A DNA stretch of 64,000 bases from Leucobacter sp. cx-42. Lineage in GTDB: Bacteria; Actinomycetota; Actinomycetes; Actinomycetales; Microbacteriaceae. Shown here piece by piece: positions 17,600-25,232 of this stretch (the first letter of the stretch is position 1; the number at the start of each line of letters is the position of its first letter). The stretch lies in the NCBI RefSeq assembly GCF_014529985.1, contig NZ_JACVMU010000001.1:186001-250000 (forward strand), read 5' to 3'. The notes below the pieces were generated by a model, which was not told the origin of the DNA, ran no database searches, and saw nothing but the letters and a program-made list of their open reading frames with translations. The position numbers were made by a program, and so were the translations under genes.

Positions 17600-19378
17600 A
17601 TGGTGGCTGAACCCGCACGTGGGTTTCGGTTCGTGTTGCAGGCCGAGGGCACCACGGACATTGGTGATCACGTCGGCCCGCTGCTGCAGGAGGCCGTCGA
17701 CACCACCGAGCTCCTCAAGTACGCTCGGCGCCTCTGGCAGACTCCGCACGATCGGTTGCGATTCCTACTTGAGCTGCCGGCCTCCCGCCGCTGGCTCACC
17801 GTGACGCTGACGGCAGAGTACGCTGCAGCGACCGCGGTCACGCTAGTCGAAGCATCGCTTGTCGAGCTGCCGCATCGGCTCACCGCGCGTGAGATTGAGG
17901 TGCTCACACTCGTTGCGGCAGGACACTCCAACCCCGCCATCGCCGAAGCGCTTTTCACGAGCCCCCGCACCGTTTCGACCCAAGTGGAAACTATTCGCGG
18001 CAAGCTCGGCGCCATCAGTCGCACCGCTGCCGGAGTACTCGCCGTGCAGCAGGGCTGGTTGCGGCTCCCCATGCCGGTCTCCCCCGTGATGCTCGGGACG
18101 CTCGATGTCGCAGACATCATGCGCGATGTTGCAACCGAGTCGCTGCAAGACAGCCTGCTCCTCGGCACGCACACAGCGACGCCCGCCCGCCCGCAGGCGA
18201 TCCGCCTCGCTCTCGTCCACCCGGCGACCGGACCCGCGAGTCACGACGGCGAACAGTCACGGCATGGAGCACTGCTTGCCGTTGCCGAGGTCAATGCGCG
18301 CGGTGGCGTACGCGGTCGCCCCATCGAGCCGGTACTCATCGACGCCGACATCTACACTCCGGCGGGTATTCAGAGCGCCTTTGCCGAGGTCCGCGCGCAG
18401 GAAGTACACGCGGCGCTCATGAGCTATGTCTTCCACGAGGAGACTGCGTTCGCGGAGGTCGCAGCTGCCGGTATCCCGGTGCTGCACACCATGACTTCGA
18501 GCCGTCATCTCGAGACGTTGCGCGCGGATCCCGACCGCTTCAGAGGCCTCTTCCAGTGCGTGCCGCCAGAGAGTAACTATGGGCCGGGACTGTTGCGGTT
18601 CTTGGGTATGCTCGCCGGGAAGATCGAACAGGACCAGCCCGCCGGCCGCGACGCCAGTACTCCGTCAATCCGATTCATCGAAACGACCGCCGATAGCGGG
18701 CAGATCGCAGACCCCGAGACCCTCGCACGCCTCGCGAATAGCGAATGGCACGTGCAGGGGGTCGACGCCCTCGATGCATCGCTCGAAGGCGCAGGATCGG
18801 CCGATCAACTCGCTGCGAGCATCTTGCGTGATCCGCCGACTGTGCTGGTGGTCTCAGAGTTCCTGCCCTCAGTGTTGTCACGGCTCCTGCTCGCGCTGCA
18901 CGAGGGCGGCTGCCCGTCAGTGATCTACACGATCTATGCACCGTCGGTTCCCGAGTTCGTCGAGCAGATGGGCGAAGCCGCAGAGGGCATCGTGTGGGCG
19001 ACGGTTTCTGGCACCTACAGCGACCCATTTGGCGCTGAGTTCCGTGCCGCCTTCACCGCGGAGTACGGGTCTGCACCCGGTCTCTCCCAGGCCGGGCTCG
19101 CATACGACATGGTGAATATCATCGCGACCGCGTGGCAGCGGACGGCGGATCCCAGCGACATCACCGGCACCCTCGACGCCCTGCGCAGTACCCGCTACCG
19201 CGGGGTCAACGGCAGCTACAACTTCCCGGCAGGACTACAGTCGACGGTCGCCTACCCCGAAGAAACCAACGACCCCTCGCTCGGCAACGCGCAGCTCATC
19301 TTCCAGGTACAGGATGGTGAGCACGTGTGCCTCGGACCCGCACCGTACACCGACGGGGAGCTGCGCTGGGGCGTGTGA
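17600..19378 (+). CDS. LuxR-type HTH fused to a periplasmic-binding-protein domain
   Basis: 592 residues. After ~90 residues of unrecognised sequence comes a LuxR/GerE-type HTH (about 92-152: LTAREIEVLTLVAAGHSNPA, then TSPRTVSTQVETIRGKLGA). A type-I periplasmic-binding fold of the Leu/Ile/Val or amide-binding family (about 203-590) follows: IRLALVHPATGPASHDG, AVAEVNARGGVRGRPI, YGPGLLRFLGML, FGAEFRAAFTAEYG. There is no signal peptide, so the sensor must bind an intracellular ligand. AmiC/FmdD-type domains sense amides and ureas, which fits the amide-cleaving enzymes before it. Placement next to the catabolic cluster suggests it regulates it. Confidence 0.82.
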   Translation: MVAEPARGFRFVLQAEGTTDIGDHVGPLLQEAVDTTELLKYARRLWQTPHDRLRFLLELPASRRWLTVTLTAEYAAATAVTLVEASLVELPHRLTAREIEVLTLVAAGHSNPAIAEALFTSPRTVSTQVETIRGKLGAISRTAAGVLAVQQGWLRLPMPVSPVMLGTLDVADIMRDVATESLQDSLLLGTHTATPARPQAIRLALVHPATGPASHDGEQSRHGALLAVAEVNARGGVRGRPIEPVLIDADIYTPAGIQSAFAEVRAQEVHAALMSYVFHEETAFAEVAAAGIPVLHTMTSSRHLETLRADPDRFRGLFQCVPPESNYGPGLLRFLGMLAGKIEQDQPAGRDASTPSIRFIETTADSGQIADPETLARLANSEWHVQGVDALDASLEGAGSADQLAASILRDPPTVLVVSEFLPSVLSRLLLALHEGGCPSVIYTIYAPSVPEFVEQMGEAAEGIVWATVSGTYSDPFGAEFRAAFTAEYGSAPGLSQAGLAYDMVNIIATAWQRTADPSDITGTLDALRSTRYRGVNGSYNFPAGLQSTVAYPEETNDPSLGNAQLIFQVQDGEHVCLGPAPYTDGELRWGV

Positions 19379-19408
19379 TCCGCGCCCTATGCAACCCGAA
19401 ATAAGGAA

Positions 19409-19448
19409 GGCCGGTGCCTGACTCCGAACGGAGAATCAGACACCGGCC
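19409..19448. terminator. Bidirectional terminator
   Basis: GGCCGGTG (19409-19416) pairs with CACCGGCC (19441-19448), with inner pairing around CTCCGAACGGAG. It sits between the convergent HTH-PBP and VOC genes. Confidence 0.75.
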
Positions 19449-19498
19449 AATGTGTGCGGACCGCGAGTGGGTACTTGCGATGTGCGGTCCGACGTGGG

Positions 19499-19945
19499 TT
19501 ACTTGCCCGCGCGCGCCAGCTCGGTGTGGGGCTCGGTGATGTAGATCATGTTGCCGTCGGGATCGAAGAAGGGACGGTAGCGGTACCACACGCCAGAGGG
19601 GTGGTGCCAGGGAGTCACGTCGTCGTGTACCCAATCGACCTTGCCGTCGAGCTCAGCGATTGCTGCGTCAAGGTCTTCAACTTCGAAGGCGAAGGAGTCG
19701 AGACCGACGGGGTCTTCGAGGTTGACCGATGAACGGCGGAACACGTTGCCCGTGTTGGTCGTGTGGAAGATGTAGAGGACGACGTTGCCGAAGTCGATGC
19801 CAGCCCACTGTTCCTCAGGAACATCGGTTTCCTCGTATGGCAGGAAGAACGGCAGGCCGAGGGTCTCGTGGTAAAACTCCACGAGCTTCGGCAGGTCGTT
19901 CGTGAGGATGTCCATGTTATCCATGCGCTTGAGGTTCAACGCCAT
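19499..19945 (-). CDS. VOC-family (glyoxalase-fold) protein
   Basis: 148 residues with two beta-alpha-beta-beta-beta modules: LKRMDNMDILTNDLPKLVEF, YHETLGLPFFLPYE, then LDSFAFEVEDLDAAIAEL and FFDPDGNMIYITEPH. The family holds metal-dependent lyases, dioxygenases and resistance proteins. Predicted metal ligands are not complete (no His in the first strand), so the reaction is unknown. AGGAAAG upstream of the ATG. Convergent with the HTH-PBP regulator; may be the last gene of the island. Confidence 0.75.
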   Translation of the reverse strand: MALNLKRMDNMDILTNDLPKLVEFYHETLGLPFFLPYEETDVPEEQWAGIDFGNVVLYIFHTTNTGNVFRRSSVNLEDPVGLDSFAFEVEDLDAAIAELDGKVDWVHDDVTPWHHPSGVWYRYRPFFDPDGNMIYITEPHTELARAGK

Positions 19946-20137
19946 TGTTCTTTCCTAACTGCTGGGGAACTGGGCCGGGGCTCCGATGAGCACCTTCCCG
20001 TCTGCGTTTAACGGTACCGATTCTGAGATCGCAGGCTCATCGGTATATTGACGTAGCTTGTGGGCTAGCCCGCAAAGCCACCGAGCTTCACATTCTCGCA
20101 ACCTGCGATGCGCTCATCGCGATTTAGGAAGGACACC

Positions 20138-20613
20138 ATGCGCACCCACAACTACGAAATCGCCATCAAGTGGACGGGTAGCACCGGAGAAGGCACAAAG
20201 CAGCACCGCGGCTACTCGCGTAATCACGATATTTCGGCGTTCGGCCTCCCACCCATCGCAGCTTCGGCTGATCCAGCATTCAGAGGGGACGCGGATCGAT
20301 GGAACCCCGAACAGCTCTTCATCGCAGCCCTGTCGCAGTGCCACATGCTCTGGTACCTCGGCCTCGCCGCGCAGGCAGGCGTGGTTGTAACTGCCTACGA
20401 AGATCACCCACTGGCGTCATGATCGAAGAGATGTCTGGTGCGGGACAGTTTGAGAGCGTCACGCTTAACCCGACCGTGACGATCACCGCCGAAAGCGACC
20501 CCGAGCTCGCCGAGGAACTTCACGCTCGCGTCGCTGACTACTGTTTCATCGCCCGCTCAGTGAACACGCCAGTCCATCACGAGGTCACGATCGTCCAGGC
20601 GCAAGTAGCCTGA
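20138..20613 (+). pseudogene. OsmC-family protein, frameshifted
   Basis: Two frames together make one OsmC/Ohr-like protein of about 158 residues. Frame 1 (20138-20422) gives MRTHNYEIAIKWTGSTGEG up to TAYEDHPLAS and stop, with the redox Cys in ALSQCHMLWYL. Frame 2 takes over near 20408 as TGVMIEEMSGAGQFESVT and runs to 20613 with the second Cys in VADYCFIARSVNTP. One lost C in a CCC run (about 20407-20409) explains the break. AGGAAGG precedes the start. Everything else is intact, so this is either a recent mutation or a base-call error. Family role: detoxifying organic peroxides. Confidence 0.75.
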
Positions 20614-20624
20614 GCGGCGGCTCG

Positions 20625-21248
20625 TCATCTGGCGCCTTTCGGGTCCGCGTAGCACTTATCGAGCGCCACATCACCCTCTTCTTCAGGCACCGTATACCAG
20701 TCACGTGGTAACGCAGATTGATAATCGCGAACGGTGAAATCTGGGCTGACTGCTCCGAGCCGAATGAGGCAGGCGACGTAGTCTTCCTGCTCGTCCTTGT
20801 TAGTGGGGTTCTCCCTGGTCGCCTTGTAAAGATACGAGACCACCTCCTGCCCTGTCTCATCCAGGCAAGCTGTGACAAGTTCATCTTCACGTGCCGCACC
20901 ACCCAGGCTCTTTGGAGCTTTGTAGATGATTTCAGTTGGACTGCTGAAATCAACAATGGTTATTCCAAGTTGTTCTAGGCAGGAACGAAACGATTCTGTT
21001 GTCGACTGCAGCTCAGCATCGGCAATCTGACCATCACTCAGAATTTCGCGTACTTCCTGACCCGAAGTGCGTTCGTATTCTCTTGCAAATTCCGCTGCCC
21101 AGGCCCCTTCAAAGGTCGTCCCATCACGCGCGACTACTTCACTTGAATCTGTATTTGAAGCCACCGAACTACAACCGACCAAGAACGCAACAGATATCCC
21201 AAGAACGCCAATGAAGACGGGCATTTTGGCATAGTTCATAACATTCAT
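20625..21248 (-). CDS. Putative lipoprotein, function unknown
   Basis: 207 residues. A hydrophobic leader ends in a lipobox (FLVGCSSVASN), so the mature protein should be lipid-anchored outside. The body is acidic with five further Cys residues and a repeated pattern of FRSCLEQLGI, TACLDETGQEV and YVACLIRLGAV, hinting at disulfides. The start ATG at 21248 is chosen for GAGGAAC just upstream; a GTG four codons earlier is less likely. Not recognised beyond that. Convergent with the OsmC gene. Confidence 0.6.
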   Translation of the reverse strand: MNVMNYAKMPVFIGVLGISVAFLVGCSSVASNTDSSEVVARDGTTFEGAWAAEFAREYERTSGQEVREILSDGQIADAELQSTTESFRSCLEQLGITIVDFSSPTEIIYKAPKSLGGAAREDELVTACLDETGQEVVSYLYKATRENPTNKDEQEDYVACLIRLGAVSPDFTVRDYQSALPRDWYTVPEEEGDVALDKCYADPKGAR

Positions 21249-21527
21249 TGTGTTCCTCACGGTCTGGTGCGTGTGACTACAAGAAAGTAATAGCTAGACC
21301 GTGCCTTCCACCCAGATGATGCAATCTGAACGCCAAAAAACAGCATTCCCAAGACAGGTGAAAGCGTTGCTCGCCCTGCCATTCACGCCGAAAGCGGAAA
21401 CCTATACTCGCTGAGAACTGGCGCACATTTCACGGCTTTTCACCGCTGAACCAAAAGCAGTGCTTCCCTGGAAGAGGTCCCAGCTGCGCCATTCCGTTAA
21501 AGCAGTCACATCGCAGAAAGTGAAGCA

Positions 21528-21824
21528 ATGAACACCAAAACGAAGGCCATGATCCTTGTACTCGCGATTGGAGGCGCTGCTCTCACCGGCGGCAGCGCCG
21601 CAAATGCGGTCACTAGAGGTGCCGAAGGAGGCACCTGGTCGTATGGGGTAGGCCGGCTTTCCACTTATTCTGACTATTACCATCCACGTGAGCGGCACGG
21701 GTCAACTGCACGCAATGGGTATGGAATGACCGAAAAGGCATGGGGTATCAGTCGAGGAAGATGGTCCCACGCATCCGTAGCGAGAACAAAGACAGGAAAC
21801 ACCGCCTACTTCCATAGGAGCTAA
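21528..21824 (+). CDS. Lactococcin 972-family bacteriocin precursor
   Basis: 98 residues: a signal peptide of about 27 residues (MNTKTKAMILVLAIGGAALT, then GGSAANA), then EGGTWSYGVGRLSTYSDYYH, RERHGSTA and a C-terminal YFHRS. This follows the lactococcin 972 pattern EGTWxxG-YSxYxH-HxxTV-aromatic end. That family is Sec-secreted and blocks cell-wall synthesis by binding lipid II at the septum. Unusually, the membrane and ABC-transporter immunity genes that normally follow are absent; a terminator follows at once. A TATACT box at 21401 may be the promoter -10. Confidence 0.78.
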   Translation: MNTKTKAMILVLAIGGAALTGGSAANAVTRGAEGGTWSYGVGRLSTYSDYYHPRERHGSTARNGYGMTEKAWGISRGRWSHASVARTKTGNTAYFHRS

Positions 21825-21856
21825 GCGACATCGTTAACACTCCAGCGCACGAGCGG

Positions 21857-21896
21857 GCCCCCTGCAACATGATTCTCAGACTACATTGCAGGGGGC
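21857..21896 (+). terminator. Terminator after the lactococcin 972-like gene
   Basis: GCCCCCTGCAA (21857-21867) pairs perfectly with TTGCAGGGGGC (21886-21896), followed by TCTCACTTTT. Confidence 0.8.
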
Positions 21897-21915
21897 TCTC
21901 ACTTTTCGTCGAAGC

Positions 21916-23127
21916 TTAGTTCGAGGCGTGCACCCCGTTGCCGCTGCCGTAGTCAGTCGAGAAGCCCGAAGCTACGCGCTCACTCTCAGCCTGATCCGCG
22001 TTTGAAACCGCGCCAACGTACTGCGTGATCGCACCGTCGAACGGCGTCGAAGAAGCCCGCTGACCGTACGCATCGGTGTAGACCGTGGTCGATCCGCCAG
22101 CATTGTTCAGCGTTGAGTGCTGCACGTAGACGTCGCGCTGCGCACCATCGAAGGGCGACGCGGGGTCTTCCTTCTGTACGCCCTCAGTCACGGTGTTCCA
22201 GGGCCAGGTTGTCCAGCTTGCGTCTGCGAGTGACACGGTCGCAAGCGCTTCGCTCCCGCCACCCACACGTGACGGGTTGCGCACGCCGAACCAGGGATCG
22301 AAGCGTACGAGCGCCTCACCGTTCTCGGCCGCGATCGTGTGGTCGGACTTCCAGAGCTCGTACGGACCCCAGAACTGTCCAGCCGTCTGCTGCACACACT
22401 GCACGTCGGGAATCTCGCGGCCGCCGCCGGTCCCGTTGGGGAGCGCGGATCCGCCAGTTGTGACCGTGCGCAGGTCACAGTTCGCGGTGTATTCGTTCGC
22501 GTTGCCGTATCCCGTGAGCGTGTTCACGACCATTTCGGTGCCATCGTTGCACTTCGTCGAGTACAACATCTCGTGCTGGTTGTTACTCAGCGCATCTTTT
22601 GAGTGTGATCCCTGATGCGTGTAGATCAGGTAGTCGCAGGTGACCGGCGTGCCATCGGCTGCGGTGACGTATCCCTCACGATCCTCGCGCACGAGGTTGA
22701 CGTCGTTCAGCACGAACACCTTGTGCCCGAAGTGATCCTCGTGGCGGTGCGGAGCCCCGTCGACCATCATCGACATGTGCGCAGCGAAACCGAAGGTGAT
22801 GCCGCTTGCTGATCCGCCCAATTTCTCGACGGTCCAGGCCGCGATGTTCGACGTGCTTGGATCGTCACCGTGTTCGTGGCCGAAGGAGCATTCGACGCCG
22901 GTATCCGGGTCGGTCGCCGTCGCCGGATGCCAGGTGGGGTACTTCGATCCGTCCTGGGCGGTCACCTGGAACGAGTCGTGGAAGGTGGTCGAACAGGTCG
23001 GGAGCGCGGATCCTTCGACCGCAGTCGCCGCCATCGGAACCGTGGTCGCGCCGAGCGCGCCACCGATGAGGACCGCGGTCACGGCAAGCGCCGCGACCTT
23101 GCCAGTCTTGCGTAGTGAAATACTCAT
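21916..23127 (-). CDS. Secreted protein, function unknown
   Basis: 403 residues. Signal peptide of about 35 residues (hydrophobic VAALAVTAVLIGGALGATT, then VPMAATA). The body is rich in His, Asp, Asn and Gly with several Cys residues (ALPTCSTTF, GVECSFGHEHGDD, TCDYLIY, STKCNDGTE, NCDLRT, DVQCVQQ). The stretch HMSMMVDGAPHRHEDHFGH could bind metal. No family recognised. ATG at 23127 overlaps the stop of the FG-GAP gene (ATGA), so the two are coupled and probably act together at the cell surface. Confidence 0.65.
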   Translation of the reverse strand: MSISLRKTGKVAALAVTAVLIGGALGATTVPMAATAVEGSALPTCSTTFHDSFQVTAQDGSKYPTWHPATATDPDTGVECSFGHEHGDDPSTSNIAAWTVEKLGGSASGITFGFAAHMSMMVDGAPHRHEDHFGHKVFVLNDVNLVREDREGYVTAADGTPVTCDYLIYTHQGSHSKDALSNNQHEMLYSTKCNDGTEMVVNTLTGYGNANEYTANCDLRTVTTGGSALPNGTGGGREIPDVQCVQQTAGQFWGPYELWKSDHTIAAENGEALVRFDPWFGVRNPSRVGGGSEALATVSLADASWTTWPWNTVTEGVQKEDPASPFDGAQRDVYVQHSTLNNAGGSTTVYTDAYGQRASSTPFDGAITQYVGAVSNADQAESERVASGFSTDYGSGNGVHASN

Positions 23128-24963
23128 CGGGTCTTCCTCCGGATCTGGATAGCGAGCGCTGCTCCGCCGATCAGCAGCAGTGCGGCGCCAGCCGTAAGCC
23201 AGCCACCGAGCTCAGCACCGGTGTTGCTCAGTGCGCCAGTGTTTGCGTTGTTGTTGGTATTGGCGGATCCGCCGGCTTCGTTGTTGGTGTTGTCGTTTGG
23301 CGTGGATCCGCCGCCCTGGTCAACGTCGCCATTGGCGCCGCCGTTACTGCCGCCTTCACCAGGTTCTTCGCCGGGTTCTTCGCCTGGCTCCTCGCCGGGT
23401 TCTTCGCTGGCCTGGCAGTTTGCATCCTGTGCCCACGGCACGGTGAAGAGGTTGTACGATCCGTTGCCGTCCTTGCCGTCACCGCCGAGCGCGATTTGCG
23501 TGCAGGTGTCGGCGCCAAACTGGTGCACGATGCTGATCGTGCGGCCAAGGTACTTCTGGCCGTCATTGTAGACGACCTTGTCGTCATCGCCGAGCTGGGC
23601 AAGGTCGATGACCTTGTCCTCGCTGAGCGCTGTGGTCAGAAGTGCGAACGCCTGGTGCTTGATGAATTCACCGACCACCAGCGTGCCGACATAGTCTTCG
23701 CGTGCGGGATCCGCGGCGACAGAGAAACCGAGCAGGTTCGATGCTCCGGTGGCGGTGTCTTGGATCCACCAGCCACGGTCGGTCGGCTCGTCGGCTGATC
23801 CGCTGTAGACCGAGAACTTGTTGGTGGCTTCGGGGTCTGTGTAGACGGTGTCGCGCGAATCGCTGCCGAGCACGATCGCTGATCCGCCCTGCACGCTCAT
23901 GCCGGGGCCACCGATCATGAAATCAACGAATCCGTCACCATTCACATCGCCGACCGAGGCGAGCGACATGCCGAGTCGGTTGCGGACCAGTGACGGTCCT
24001 TCCACCCGGAAGCCGTCGAAGTCGCCGGTGAGGTCGACGTCACCGCGGCTCGTGCCCGAGACCATCCAGGTGACACCGGTGTAAGTACGGCCGGCAGCAT
24101 CCGTTGCCGCATCGGGTGCGCCGACGATGAGATCGTCCGTGCCATCGCCGTCTACATCGCCAGCCAACGCGAGACGCATCATTTTGACGCCGGAGTTATT
24201 CAGGCGTATCAGCACCTCGTCATCATTTTCCGTGTGGACGGTCGCGATCCCGTCGCGGCCCTTCACGATAGTCACCTGGCCGGCACCGCCGTTCGCGCGC
24301 GGCGAGAGAATGCCGATGTCATCGAAGCCGTTCACCGTCAAGATCGCCGACAGCAGCGAGCTGAGTGTCGTAGCCGGCATCGACGTCAATGTCGCGGTCG
24401 ATGATGAATCCGCGATCGCCGAGGAACTCGAGCGAGATGTTCTCTGGGGTCGCGCTGCCGTAGACCACCCAGACACGTGAGCTTTCACCCTCATCGATGA
24501 GGAGGTCGTCGAAGCCGTCACCGTTCACGTCGCCGCCGCAGGAGGCGCGGAAGCCGACCGAAATGTCGGTCTTCTGCGGGCCCTCGATGCGGGTGATGCC
24601 GGTCGTCGGGTCGTCGAGCTGGCCCGAATCCGTACCGTTCGGAATCACGTACACGGCGCCGATCTCGCCGAAAGGTGCGCGTTTCCAGAGCCAGGCACTC
24701 GCAATGATGTCGTCCTTGCCGTCACCGGTGAAGTCGCTTGACTCCGGGGTGAGGCCGGTGCCGACGGCGCCCTTCTTGGCGCCGGTCCATGCGCGGAGCA
24801 ATTCAGGCTCGGTCGAGTCTGCTTCTGCTGCAGCACTGGGTGTTGAGGTTGCCAGCACCGACGCGGTGGTCAACCCTGCGGTTGCGACGAGTCCCGCGCA
24901 CACCGTGAGCGCGAGTGCCGGGCTCATTTTGCCCCGCAAATGTCGTTGTCTCATGAGGTCCAT
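23124..24963 (-). pseudogene. FG-GAP repeat wall-anchored protein, frameshifted
   Basis: Signal peptide near the start (ALALTVCAGLVATAGLTTAS), then integrin-like FG-GAP/beta-propeller repeats with calcium-loop motifs: DFTGDGKDDIIASAW, GDVNGDGFDDLLIDEG, GDVDGDGTDDLIVGAP, GDVNGDGFVDFMIGGP. A Glu/Pro/Gly spacer of GEEP repeats and a C-terminal anchor follow: LSNTGAELGG, one helix and RRKTR, suited to a class-E-like sortase. The frame breaks near 24337: GDLDGERLR-stop should read GDLDGNGFDDIGI, which one extra G explains. Start near 24963 or 24954 is uncertain. Mutation, phase switch or base error are all possible. Confidence 0.75.
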
Positions 24964-25032
24964 TTCGTTCTCGGCCCGCACATGACACGGGCATCAGTTA
25001 CTGCATAGTAGATGCACAGGCGATGCCAAGCA

Positions 25033-25051
25033 TAAAGTGAGGCTTACCTAA
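25033..25051. promoter_or_regulatory. Candidate DtxR/IdeR iron box
   Basis: TAAAGTGAGGCTTACCTAA matches 15 of 19 positions of the DtxR consensus TTAGGTTAGGCTAACCTAA (aligned by eye). It lies about 70 bases upstream of the FG-GAP gene and 180 upstream of fadD. It could place the surface-protein operon under iron control. Confidence 0.45.
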
Positions 25052-25232
25052 ATACGAAATCGAGAACGAAGATTATTTGCACTGCGATCTGGTGTTTTCC
25101 GAAATTGAGGTCACCAAATCTGGATTCATCAGATGCTTACAGGCCACTCCCGCTTGCAATCGACTGTCGAGCTCAATGCATTCGTCTAGCTTGGGATATA
25201 ACTAGCCTGTCTAATAAAACTACGTTACGTTA

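Noticed and set aside
23361-23403. GEEP codon repeats as a phase-variable DNA repeat
   Set aside because: The unit is 12 bases, a multiple of three, so changes would not shift the frame; it is a wall-spanning spacer.
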